NCBI RefSeq assembly: GCF_013031355.1
Contig: NZ_WPZO01000002.1
Coordinates: forward strand, 496,001 to 560,000
DNA: 64,000 nucleotides
Direction: 5' to 3'
From: Ruegeria arenilitoris
GTDB lineage: Bacteria > Pseudomonadota > Alphaproteobacteria > Rhodobacterales > Rhodobacteraceae
Numbering within the stretch: position 1 is the first letter of the stretch; every line of letters starts with the position of its first letter. The notes below the pieces were generated by a model, which was not told where the DNA came from, did no database searches, and saw only the letters and a program-made list of their open reading frames with translations. The translations under genes and the position numbers were made by a program. Positions 44,473 through 53,062 of the stretch are shown one piece after another.

Positions 44473-45075
44473 GTGGCTAAAAGTAAAAGAGAAATTCTAA
44501 AGAAAAATATCCTGATCGCTGCGGAAAAGCGCATTGAAACGCAAGGTTTGGCTGCTTTGCGCGCCCGTGATGTCACAAAAGATGCCGGATGTGCTCTCGG
44601 CAGTCTTTATAACGCCTTCGAGGATCTGGACCTTCTGATCCTGGCGGTCAACTCTCGCACACTCGCACGCTTGCATGCGTCATTGCAGACCGCCTCTGCG
44701 TTACAAAACGCGCCCCAGGACAAGCTTCTTGCGCTGGCGTTATCTTATCTGGATTTCGGTACTGCGAACCCGAACCTGTGGGCCGCATTGTTTGATCACC
44801 GTATGCAACCGGGAGTACCTGTCCCGCAATGGCACCTTGAAGAACACGCGGTGCTCATTGCCGAGATTATCGGCCCGTTGTCGCAATTGAGCCCCAACTT
44901 AGATGAAGACACATTGGCTTCGCGTGCGCGAACCGTGTTTTCTGCTGTGCACGGCATCGTCAAGCTCTCGTTGGAGGGGCGGTTTGTCGCCTTGGAACCG
45001 GATTTGGTCCGGGCGGAGTTGACGGAGTTCGTTTCCCAGTACTTGCGAGGGTATCAGTCAGGGCAGAAGGGATAA
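44473..45075 (+). CDS. TetR-family regulator of the PspA/YiaAB pair
   Basis: A 200-residue protein starting at GTG 44473 (AGAGGA upstream). The HTH region covers residues 8-55 (ILIAAEKRIETQGLAALRARDVTKDAGCALGSLYNAF, given here in part by its landmark AGCALGSLYNAF). The C-terminal domain has the WHG-type block (TRTVFSAVHGIVKLS). It diverges from the pspA-type gene across three TGAAC palindromes, so it almost certainly represses both itself and the pair. The ligand is unknown; a membrane-active or acyl compound would fit the targets. Confidence 0.93.
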   Translation: MAKSKREILKKNILIAAEKRIETQGLAALRARDVTKDAGCALGSLYNAFEDLDLLILAVNSRTLARLHASLQTASALQNAPQDKLLALALSYLDFGTANPNLWAALFDHRMQPGVPVPQWHLEEHAVLIAEIIGPLSQLSPNLDEDTLASRARTVFSAVHGIVKLSLEGRFVALEPDLVRAELTEFVSQYLRGYQSGQKG

Positions 45076-45161
45076 GATGAACACATGAGTAGATCGGTTA
45101 TCGCACGTGATCCAAACACCATTGTCGCCTGGGATTTCAACGGGGCTCTTAGGATCAGGAT

Positions 45162-45366
45162 TCATAACCAATAGATGGCGGTCGCGGCGAGAGCGATAGC
45201 TGATAGAAAGACCTTTTAGGCGTCTGTCGTAGCGTGTGGCCGCACGCCGCCAGTCCTTGAGCCTGTCGAACATGATCTCATCCCGGTTACGCCGTTCGTT
45301 TCGGTGTTTGTCGTACTTCACGGTTGTCTTTCGTTGCTTTCGACCCGGGATGCAGGCGAATAGCGC
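45162..45366 (-). mobile_element. IS5-type transposase 3' remnant
   Basis: The minus strand encodes CIPGRKQRKTTVKYDK, RRNRDEIMFDRLKDWRR and ATRYDRR, then shifts frame by one base into KVFLSAIALAATAIYWL and a stop at 45164-45162. This is the C-terminal fifth of an IS5-family transposase. After the stop, GAATCCTGATCCTAAG resembles the element's end, as at 37.97 kb. The rest of the element is missing. Confidence 0.75.
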
Positions 45367-45894
45367 GCGTGGGCCCGCTGCCCGATTTGGCAAATGAAAC
45401 GAATGTCCGGGCTGGTGAATGACGCGTCGTCGTACTTGTTCCAGTGGCAACGGCCGCTTTGGGCCGAGTGCAGGGGTAGGGCATTCTGCTGATCAACTAA
45501 ACTCAAGTAAGACACACTGCGCCGGTTTCCAGGTTGCGAAGAGGCTCACTGGCTTTCCGTCTGAGGAAGGCTTGAAGTGCTTGAACCGTCGAAACATTCA
45601 AAAAGCGCAAAAATTTTAAGGTGTTGAATTCAATGGTAGGCGAGTCTCAATAATTCAGTCCCATTATTTACGTACTCCGACACGACTTATCTTTCCAATG
45701 CACATTGCATGTAATGTGTGTTATGTGAAGCGATCTCTGGTTGAGTAGTGGCCATTCAGTGGAATGATTGCGAATGGTTGTCTCGCGGACAAAGTTGCCA
45801 TTTACCGATGCAGCATGGTTGGCTGCGTGCAGCCCAAAGCGGACATTGATGATCAGGCTTTGCAACTAAAACTTAGCGAACTGAAACTTCCTCT
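45367..45894. other. Intergenic region with dispersed repeats
   Basis: No gene supported. Repeat-type patches lie at about 45395-45480 (GAATGTCCGGGCTGG, ACGGCCGCTTTGGGCCGAG) and 45800-45860 (GATGCAGCATGG, CAGCCCAAAGCGGACATTG), the latter in inverted orientation. Confidence 0.45.
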
Positions 45895-46521
45895 CTAGAC
45901 GACAACATTGATGGTCGCTTCAAGCCCAGTCGCGCCCTGCGTAAATTCCATTGACACTGCATTGGCCTCTGCCTTGGACATACGGTTGAACAACCCATCG
46001 CGAGAATTGTTCGGATGGCCTTTAATGTAAAACTGCGTCGTCAACAGTTCGCGATTTCCGTCAAACACCTTTACATGAATATGGGGTGTACGCCCTGGGT
46101 AGATCGTGGGTTTAATCGTACGAAAAACGTAGTTCCCGCCATTGTCAGTTACGTCATGGCCAAAGCCTTGGAAAGCTTGGTCAAAGTCAGCACTGCGACG
46201 GTCGCGCGGGTGCATATAGTTGCCGTTCATGTCGCATTGCCAGATTTCGATGCGATGTCTGGCAAGGGGTTGTCCATTGGCCCCCGTGAGCCTCCCACGC
46301 AGTATAAAGACTTCGCCGCCGGCTTCTTCAACACGTCCTTTGATCTTCACGAGATCATTGTCTATATCGGGCCTACGCATGGCTGGCGTCGGATAATATG
46401 GCCCTTCTGCGGCGTCTGGTGTGAGTACAGCCGCAGCGGCTCTTGCACCCAGCGAACTGACGCCAATTAGTCCTGTGATGCCGCCTAGTAGGTTACGGCG
46501 GGACTTACTATTCAGTTTCAT
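45895..46521 (-). CDS. Tat-exported intradiol ring-cleavage dioxygenase
   Basis: A 208-residue protein from ATG 46521. A twin-arginine signal (SRRNLLGGITG at about 8) precedes the dioxygenase fold. Iron ligands of the intradiol family (two Tyr, two His) can be placed at EGPYYP, at a Tyr near NGGNYVFRT, and at GRTPHIHVKV. The family opens catechol-type rings between the hydroxyls with Fe(III). Export to the periplasm is unusual for classic catechol dioxygenases, but typical of a subgroup of small Tat-secreted members. It is monocistronic, 78 bases or more from its neighbours. Confidence 0.87.
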   Translation of the reverse strand: MKLNSKSRRNLLGGITGLIGVSSLGARAAAAVLTPDAAEGPYYPTPAMRRPDIDNDLVKIKGRVEEAGGEVFILRGRLTGANGQPLARHRIEIWQCDMNGNYMHPRDRRSADFDQAFQGFGHDVTDNGGNYVFRTIKPTIYPGRTPHIHVKVFDGNRELLTTQFYIKGHPNNSRDGLFNRMSKAEANAVSMEFTQGATGLEATINVVV

Positions 46522-46629
46522 AGCGTGTCCTTTCCTGCGCAGGATAGTCACTTTTATTTATCAAAATTACACACCAAACAGCGCGCGTCACGTCGAGGTC
46601 TGCCTTCGCAACCAAAGCCGCCGCTATGC

Positions 46630-47055
46630 CTATGGATCAAGAAACGCAACTTTTGGGTGGGCATTCAATTGTCTCTTGATTGAATCAATGTCACCCAAAA
46701 CCCAGAGACTCCCGATTTTTTGTTCCCGCAATGTAAAGAATGCCGCCCCGGACCATTCGATCCGTTGCTGCGTTCCGTCTACCCCGAAGAATTTACCATG
46801 GTGCGTGCCGACGAAGGACATTCGTGCCGCTGCTTTTTCGCCTACATCCACGATTTCAACGATATTGCATTGAAAATCCGGAAGAGCCGCTCGAACTTCT
46901 TCCATGTAACGAATGAACTCATCCGGCCCTGAGCGTTTCGGTCCGAGGCTCCCACGAAAATCGAACTCTGGGTGTAGGATTTCTCGGGCGCAGTCGATGT
47001 CCGCCGCGTTCCATACTTCGTGATAAAATCGCTTAATAAGATCAGACAGCGTCAT
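46630..47055 (-). CDS. SnoaL-like / ester cyclase family protein
   Basis: A 141-residue protein with the NTF2-like fold: LIKRFYHEVWNAADIDCAREILHPEFDFRG, then GPDEFIRYMEEVRAALPDFQ, and VGTHHGKFFGVDGT. This pattern is that of SnoaL-like polyketide cyclase relatives (the ester cyclase group). It lies upstream of the dioxygenase gene in the same direction but 108 bases away. Function unknown; a small-molecule binding or isomerising role is likely. Confidence 0.85.
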   Translation of the reverse strand: MTLSDLIKRFYHEVWNAADIDCAREILHPEFDFRGSLGPKRSGPDEFIRYMEEVRAALPDFQCNIVEIVDVGEKAAARMSFVGTHHGKFFGVDGTQQRIEWSGAAFFTLREQKIGSLWVLGDIDSIKRQLNAHPKVAFLDP

Positions 47056-47243
47056 GAAGTTTTCCCGGCATCGATGATATGCTCAACATATCACGGCGCG
47101 AATTCGGGTGTTAAGGGTTCAGAGTGATCACTCGTTGCCACTGAAGTAAACAGTAGAGGTGTTCCCAGACATCCGGGCCGGTACATTCGGAGATGCGCAA
47201 CGCTGTGCTATGATTTCTGTGATCTAGCGACAGAGGTACACTT

Positions 47244-48101
47244 ATGATGCGACCGGAAACGCGCAGCCGCATTTTGACGCTCGGTATTGCCATTGTTCTT
47301 ACTGCTGCGAAGCCGAACGCTGTCCTCGCTTCTGATGGAGAGTGTGGCGCGCCAGATGCACCTTGCACACTGGAAGGCGGTGAGTACTACGTGGCCCTGC
47401 CAGAGGTTCCGGATGAACCGCCTGCCGTCATTTGGTTGCACGGTTATGGACGGTCTGGCAAGGCGATGATCCAGAATGCCGCTTATGTCGACCCTTTCAT
47501 CCGGCGCGGCTACGCTGTGATAATGCCGAGCGGGCAGCCCAGTATTAATGACAAAGACCTCGATTGGGGTGTGGCTGACGGATATGACCTGGCGCGCGAT
47601 GATGTCGCCTTTCTCAGCGCCGTGCGCGCCGATGCGGTGGAGCGCTTCGGTATTGACCCGTCGCAGATACTGATCGCCGGCTTCTCCCGCGGCGGCTCGA
47701 TGGTCTGGGATACTGCGTGCCAAGCGCCTGAGCTGGCGAAAGGTTTTGCCGCTGCGGCTGGAGCATTCTGGGAGCCCATGACCACTGAGTGCGTTGCGCC
47801 AGTTCACCTATTTCACGTACATGGCTTCAAAGACCGAATGGTGCCGTTCGAAGGCCGACAGCTGACATGGGAGGGTGTCGATTTTCACCAAGGTAACGTC
47901 ATGAAGGGCGTGGATGTCTGGCGCCGCGAGAACGCCTGCTTCGGTAGCGCGGAAAACAGCTTTGGCGACGATGACTCGATGCAGAAGGATTGGGTGGACT
48001 GTGACGCAGGCTCCATACGGTTGAAAGTCACCAAAGGCGGGCACGGTGTGCCAGAGGGCTGGCGGGACGCGGTGCTCGACTGGTTCGAAGCTCTACCTTG
48101 A
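47244..48101 (+). CDS. Secreted PHB-depolymerase-like esterase
   Basis: A 285-residue protein with a signal peptide (residues 1-30, ending NAVLAS). ATG 47244 has AGAGGT upstream; ATG 47247 is equally close. The alpha/beta-hydrolase core has WLHGYG (oxyanion), the nucleophile Ser in GFSRGGSM, and HVHGFKDRMVPF and GGHGVP near the end for Asp and His. It resembles the LpqC/poly(3-hydroxybutyrate) depolymerase-like esterases, which may be feruloyl or polyester esterases. Four cysteines suggest disulfides (ECGAPDAPC). Monocistronic. Confidence 0.85.
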   Translation: MMRPETRSRILTLGIAIVLTAAKPNAVLASDGECGAPDAPCTLEGGEYYVALPEVPDEPPAVIWLHGYGRSGKAMIQNAAYVDPFIRRGYAVIMPSGQPSINDKDLDWGVADGYDLARDDVAFLSAVRADAVERFGIDPSQILIAGFSRGGSMVWDTACQAPELAKGFAAAAGAFWEPMTTECVAPVHLFHVHGFKDRMVPFEGRQLTWEGVDFHQGNVMKGVDVWRRENACFGSAENSFGDDDSMQKDWVDCDAGSIRLKVTKGGHGVPEGWRDAVLDWFEALP

Positions 48102-48187
48102 GCACTTGAGTGCCCGCCGACCCTCCGCGAATTTTGATCTGATGGGCATTCAGTAGCATTCAACATGATTGGCAACAGGGGCTGAGA

Positions 48188-49009
48188 ATGAGAGAGCAAG
48201 TTTCCGACCACTATGGTCGCAGCCGCAGACTGATCGACCAGATAGCTGATAGCCTGAAGGCCGAGGGCATTGACCCGGAGAAATTGCGCGCTGCTGACTT
48301 TGAACCAGTTGATGAGTTCCATTTTCGAGGCAGACAGGCGACTTTACAGCTATTGGAGAAACTGGAGCTAGCGCCAGGTTCGAATGTGCTTGATATTGGT
48401 AGTGGCCTGGGCGGGGTGGCCAGAACAATTGCCGAAGAAGCAAGCGCTAAGGTTACCGGCATCGATCTGACGCAAGAGTTTTGCGACGCAGCCAAAACCA
48501 TTTCAGATTGGGTCGGTCTCAATGAACAAACCACGTTTACTCAGGGAGATGCCACAAAGCTCCCATTTTCGGACAGCAGTTTTGACGGCGCGGTAACGGT
48601 TCATGTCGCGATGAACATCCCGGACAAACTTTCGGTGTACAAAGAGGCGCATCGTGTTCTGAAGCCGGGAGCACGATTTGGAATTTACGACATACTACAG
48701 GGCGAAGGTGGTGACGTCGTTTATCCGATGCCGTGGGCTATGGACGCCTCGATCAGTTATCTCGCAACCCCGAAAGAAATGGTCGGCTTTCTGCAAGATG
48801 CGGGTTTTAAGGTATTGGATGAAGACGACTCGACGACTGAAAGTTTTGAATGGCTTAAGGCGAGAATTTCGAAGCCCAAGTCTAAGAGCACCATGCCGGT
48901 TACGACACAGATTCTATTTGGGGACATCGCCCGCGATATGGTTCAGAACCAACTTCTTGCTCTGGATGAACGTCGGTTATTGACATACCGCTTCATTTGC
49001 ACGGCCTGA
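48188..49009 (+). CDS. Class I SAM-dependent methyltransferase
   Basis: A 273-residue protein from ATG 48188. Motif I is VLDIGSGLGGVAR, motif II/III includes VTGIDLTQEF, and GDATKLPFSDSSFDGAVTVHVAMNI is the post-I region. Downstream blocks (EAHRVLKPGARFGIYDI) are of the ubiE/sterol/phospholipid N-methyltransferase type. The substrate may be a quinone, a sarcosine-type amine or another small molecule. It follows the secreted esterase 86 bases later, without overlap. Confidence 0.9.
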   Translation: MREQVSDHYGRSRRLIDQIADSLKAEGIDPEKLRAADFEPVDEFHFRGRQATLQLLEKLELAPGSNVLDIGSGLGGVARTIAEEASAKVTGIDLTQEFCDAAKTISDWVGLNEQTTFTQGDATKLPFSDSSFDGAVTVHVAMNIPDKLSVYKEAHRVLKPGARFGIYDILQGEGGDVVYPMPWAMDASISYLATPKEMVGFLQDAGFKVLDEDDSTTESFEWLKARISKPKSKSTMPVTTQILFGDIARDMVQNQLLALDERRLLTYRFICTA

Positions 49010-49065
49010 CGCGATTGTTGCATCGACGCTCGAAATAGTCATTCTCTGTGGTATGCGTGATTGAC

Positions 49066-49125
49066 TGACGGCAGCCCGAACCAGACCTTCCAAATAGACT
49101 TTGCAGCTCCAGTTTGCGGACCAAG
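49066..49125 (+). repeat. Degenerate dispersed repeat, module 2 copy
   Basis: GACGGCAGCCCGAACCAGACC, CTTTGCA and AGTTTGCGG align with 27301-27354 in the same order and spacing (first block shown in part). Non-coding, just downstream of the methyltransferase. Confidence 0.5.
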
Positions 49126-49169
49126 CGGTAATTTTTGGCGGTTACTCTGCTTCATTTCTCGAAGGCGCA

Positions 49170-50282
49170 CTAGCCTTTGAGGAAAGTTATCAGCAGTTGG
49201 ACAACCTCGCATGTCTTTTCCTGCTGAACCCAATGCCCTGCACCGTCCACGAGTTCGACAAGCCGCATGTCGGTACAAGCGCTCCTTTGCATTCTCTCAA
49301 GTGCACCGGGCGATTGATAGACACCCCAGTCATTTGCTCCGCCGATGAAACAAGAGGGAACATCAATTGTTCGACCGGCGAAAAGCCGTAGCTCGTTTTG
49401 ATGATCCGGCAAAAAGCTGCATCGATACCAGTTGAGTCCTCCCTGAAACCCAGTTCTTCCGAACTCCTCAACATAGACCTCAAGGTCGTTTTGCGTGAGC
49501 CAGCGGCAAGCATCGATCTCGCTCCTCGTCGGTGCATGGTGACGGATAGCCTCTGGCATGCTGTCGTCCATCCCCATGATGTAGTACGACGGCATCCGGG
49601 CCAATTCGTCAGGTGTCCAACCGTTCAGCACAAATGGTTTGTTGCTGGCCCAGTCGGCGCTTTTGACATGGAAATAGGTGCGCAAAAAGCCCGATAATCC
49701 CGTTTCTGGTTCAAGCATTTCGGCGTTTGCGTCTGGCGTGCAGTTGTAGTGCTGGTAGTGCTTCTTGGGTGGAGAAAGCCCCGCAAGGCCCGCAGCCATA
49801 TCGACTTCATCGGTTTCGGAAATCGGCGGCGGGCCGTCGAAAGGCGCGCTCATCAGAGCAACGGATCGGAAAACATCCGGTCTTACTAAGGCGCAATATG
49901 CGGCGACTGGCGAACCGAAGTCGTGGCCGACCACCGCACAGACGGATTTTCTTCCGATTGCATAAACAAGCGCCAATGCATCGCGAACCAAATTAAGCAT
50001 GTAGAACGGACGGAGGTCCGAGCCATATTCCGTGGTTGAATTAGATGTGCGCCCATAACCCCGTTGGTCTGGTGCGACGACATGGTAGCCTTGTTCGGCC
50101 AGCCCTTTCATGACGCCTCGCCAACTGTAGGCGAGTTCGGGGAAGCCGTGCAGCAGCAAAACACATGGACGAGACGGGTCGGAATACCCGGCTTCGAGGA
50201 TGTGCATGGTCAGGCCATTCACGCCTTGCACCAGACGGGAGCGAATGCCTTCTTGCAGATTGATCGGTTCTATCCCGTTCAC
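49170..50282 (-). CDS. Epoxide hydrolase (alpha/beta-hydrolase fold)
   Basis: A 370-residue protein starting at GTG 50282 with AGAGGAC upstream. The epoxide-hydrolase landmarks are: oxyanion motif HGFPE, DQRGYGRT, the nucleophile Asp in GHDFGS, and GAGHWVQQE with the catalytic His. The two cap tyrosines may be in YYIMGM and NWYRC. It adds water to epoxides in the cytoplasm. It stands alone between the methyltransferase and the porin fragment, and could follow a P450 step, though not linked by position. Confidence 0.92.
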   Translation of the reverse strand: MNGIEPINLQEGIRSRLVQGVNGLTMHILEAGYSDPSRPCVLLLHGFPELAYSWRGVMKGLAEQGYHVVAPDQRGYGRTSNSTTEYGSDLRPFYMLNLVRDALALVYAIGRKSVCAVVGHDFGSPVAAYCALVRPDVFRSVALMSAPFDGPPPISETDEVDMAAGLAGLSPPKKHYQHYNCTPDANAEMLEPETGLSGFLRTYFHVKSADWASNKPFVLNGWTPDELARMPSYYIMGMDDSMPEAIRHHAPTRSEIDACRWLTQNDLEVYVEEFGRTGFQGGLNWYRCSFLPDHQNELRLFAGRTIDVPSCFIGGANDWGVYQSPGALERMQRSACTDMRLVELVDGAGHWVQQEKTCEVVQLLITFLKG

Positions 50283-50467
50283 GTGTTTGTCCTCTGTTTC
50301 AGTCGGCGAAATGCGCGATTTCTGCCAACTAAATCTGGTCGGGCAAAGTTTTCAATCCGGTTCAAGTAAGCGGGCAGCGCGAGCATGGATTCCGGCAGAC
50401 ATTTTCATCCCCCCGACAACTCGTACAATGAGCTCAATGCTGCCGTTCAACGGCCTCGCGTCAATGA

Positions 50468-51352
50468 AAGAAAGGTAACTGGAAACCGTCACAGTTCCGA
50501 ACGACTAATAAGCTTAGTACTGGCCTACAATATCCCGAAGCGCTGGCAGCCAACTTTGGTTGGGTCGGAACGAGCGCACCGGATTGGTCTAATCAACAAT
50601 GGGGGATCACAGTCTTGAAATGGCGTCAGCGATTAGACGTTGGCGATGCCCCAATTGAGGTCAATGTCGGCTACATGAGTGCGTTCTCGCAGTTCGACAT
50701 TACGCCATACTCCGACAACCTTACGTCGTTTCAGAACAACAGCATTATCTTAAACCCTACTATTGGGTATCCGTCAGCCGGTTCGTTTGGAATCTCAGGG
50801 TACATGGGCATTCCTCGCACCAACTTCTATGTTTTGGGCATGGTTATGGATGCCAATGGGCAATACGATAGCTTGAGCTTTGATACTCTTGGTGATGGCG
50901 ACTACTTCAAAGCTCTTGAGTTCGGTTGGACCGATCAACGCGTGTCCGATGCTTCGTTTTTGTTCAACAACGTTCACGTAGCTCTTTGGCACACCGACGA
51001 TGACAATTTCGGTGCCGGCCTAACCGGCAGCTATACGTTCGAAAATTCGCGCATTGGAACTTTTGCCCGACTCGCATGGGCAAACGAAGATGCCAGCACG
51101 CCGTACCAAAGATACGCAGCCGCTGGTATTACGAAGGGTGTTTTCCGCGCGAGTGAAGTGGGACTTGGAGCTAGTTGGGGTCGCCCGCCCAAATCAGATG
51201 AAGACCAAGTCGCTATCGAAGCATTCTATCGCTGGCAGGTCGCTCAGAACTTCGCAATTACGCCAAGTATACAGTACTTGGATAATCCTGCATTCAACTC
51301 AAGCGACGGTGCAGTGACAGTTCTTGGGTTACGAGCGCGACTGACATTTTGA
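50468..51352 (+). pseudogene. Outer-membrane carbohydrate porin (OprB-like), 5'-truncated
   Basis: The open stretch lacks a true start: residues before the first possible codon (TTG 50615) already match porins (NWKPSQFRTTNKLSTG, then GWVGTSAPDWSNQQWGITVL). The C-terminus is complete, ending in ...LGLRARLTF, the phenylalanine that signals outer-membrane insertion. A possible earlier part (SYNELNAAVQRPRVNERKVT, about 50417-50480) lies in another frame, joined at an indel near 50478. Signal peptide and roughly the first hundred residues are missing, so the gene is dead. Intact members are alternating-strand beta-barrels for sugars or small acids. Confidence 0.75.
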
Positions 51353-51498
51353 ATTGGTGAAGGCGCAGCATTCGGAAGTATGACCTCGGAAATTCCGAAT
51401 GCACTCGCTCCATCCAGCTCTCAAGGCAACTGTAGATCGGGACGAGTTTTGCCAATGCCGTTCAGTGAATGATGGTCTGCTCTCGTGAAACGACTTGA

Positions 51499-51557
51499 AC
51501 TTTGCAAAGTCCGCTTTCTGCGCTCACTGTCATTCGAGCAGCATGCAGCATCCTGTG
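51499..51557 (+). repeat. Degenerate dispersed repeat, copy B
   Basis: Aligns with the minus strand of 2450-2391 over about 60 bases (ACTTTGCAA, CTGCGC, TCACTGTC, CATGCAGCATCCTGTG). It continues to the right into a part matching the module at 27.24 kb. Non-coding gap between the porin fragment and the sulfatase. Confidence 0.6.
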
Positions 51558-51625
51558 GGTTTGGGTTCGAAGCGGTTGTTCGTCGAGTTTGGTCGAATGT
51601 CTGCCCTGCGGACGAAAGCCGCCAC

Positions 51626-53062
51626 TCAGTCATTGGGTGGTTCGTAGGGATCAGGCGTTCCCGGGGGGATCGGAGGAAACTCCTCGAATGTAGCGAGATG
51701 CTCCTGTAACTGCGGCAACGCCTTTTCGGCCGCCCAAGTATGTGGGAAGAGCACGCTTTCGCGCTCATGGGGATCGTTCAGAAGGTTGTAGACCCTTGGT
51801 GTGTCGAAAGATTCCGTCGCACCAAAAGCCGTTGTGTTCTCTTTGAACAGAACTTTCCAGTCCTTCCATTTTACACCGAATATCTGTTCGCCCATATAAA
51901 CGATCACGCCTTCTCGGTTCGATGTCGGTTGGACGCCCAGAAAGAACTCGGACTGGTCAATGCCATCAAAAGCCCGGTCTTCCGGCACTTTGCCGCCTGC
52001 GAATGCCGCCAGTGTTGGATAAAGGTCCATCGAGTGAACAACGTCATTGCTTTCTAAACCCGCGGGAATCTTCCCCGGCCACTTGATGGCGAAGGGCACG
52101 CGCATGCTTCCTTCGAGGCTGGTGAACAGAGTGCCGCGCCAAGGCCCGGCTGTACCATGTACCGCAGGAACCGGCGAGACGTTGGCGTTTCCAACCGGAA
52201 GAGCTTCGGGGCCGTTGTCAGCAGTAAATATCACCACGGTGTCGTCGGAAACGCCTGCCGCCTCAATCGCATCAACGATGCGTCCGATATAGCTATCTGT
52301 TTGAAGTAGAATGTCGGCCCAGACGCCGTTTCCAGTAGCGCCATCAAATTCTTCGGACACGATGTTTGGATAGTGGGTCTGCGTGTATGCAAGATAGATG
52401 AAGAATGGTGCATCTTCCCCACTCTTGGCTTCGATGAAATCGATGGCTTTCTTTGTTAGGTCGCCATCTATCTCACCGCGATAATCCAGATCATAGTCGC
52501 GTGCTACTGTCGCCGGTTCGCCCGCAACACCCTGCATCACAACCGGTTCTTCCATGTCGGCTTCGGCAAAGCCTGGAAGCGAGCGCCAGACTGTGACATC
52601 AGTGGTCTCAACACCGTAGAACTCGTCGAAGCCTTGGCTGGTTGGATAGCGCCCCTCGGTCCAACCAAGGTGCCACTTGCCGTACATGGCCGTGTTATAC
52701 CCTACTTCCTTGAGCATCTCGGCCATTGTGATCTCCCACTGGGTCAGACCGTAGACGCCACCTCCAAGTGGGACTGTATGGTTGCCACTCCGAATGCCGT
52801 AACGACCGGTCATAGTCGCCGCACGGGAGGGAGTGCACTGGCTTTCAACGTTGAAGTTCGTAAGCCTTAAGCCCTCAGCGGCCAGTGCGTCCATTTCCGG
52901 AGTGGCCGCGCCACGAATTATTCCACCGCCATTGAACCCTGGCTCACCCCATCCAAAATTATCGAGAAATATGAAGACAATATTGGGCTTGTCCTGAGCT
53001 GAGGCGACAGTGCCTATTAGAAGAGATAGCAACAGTAGAAATGTTCGCGAAAACCGCTTCAT
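51626..53062 (-). CDS. Periplasmic arylsulfatase (CTPSR type)
   Basis: A 478-residue sulfatase with a signal peptide (MKRFSRTFLLLLSLLIGTVASA). ATG 53062 has GGGAG upstream. The formylglycine site is Cys76 in CTPSR followed by AATMTGR. The first metal pair is Asp34-Asn35 (IFLDNFGWGE) where most relatives have two Asp. Further blocks GKWHLGW and FTADNGPE complete the site. It is monocistronic and lacks an adjacent regulator, and differs in length and motif from the sulfatase at 23.1 kb, so the two are not recent duplicates. Confidence 0.94.
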   Translation of the reverse strand: MKRFSRTFLLLLSLLIGTVASAQDKPNIVFIFLDNFGWGEPGFNGGGIIRGAATPEMDALAAEGLRLTNFNVESQCTPSRAATMTGRYGIRSGNHTVPLGGGVYGLTQWEITMAEMLKEVGYNTAMYGKWHLGWTEGRYPTSQGFDEFYGVETTDVTVWRSLPGFAEADMEEPVVMQGVAGEPATVARDYDLDYRGEIDGDLTKKAIDFIEAKSGEDAPFFIYLAYTQTHYPNIVSEEFDGATGNGVWADILLQTDSYIGRIVDAIEAAGVSDDTVVIFTADNGPEALPVGNANVSPVPAVHGTAGPWRGTLFTSLEGSMRVPFAIKWPGKIPAGLESNDVVHSMDLYPTLAAFAGGKVPEDRAFDGIDQSEFFLGVQPTSNREGVIVYMGEQIFGVKWKDWKVLFKENTTAFGATESFDTPRVYNLLNDPHERESVLFPHTWAAEKALPQLQEHLATFEEFPPIPPGTPDPYEPPND

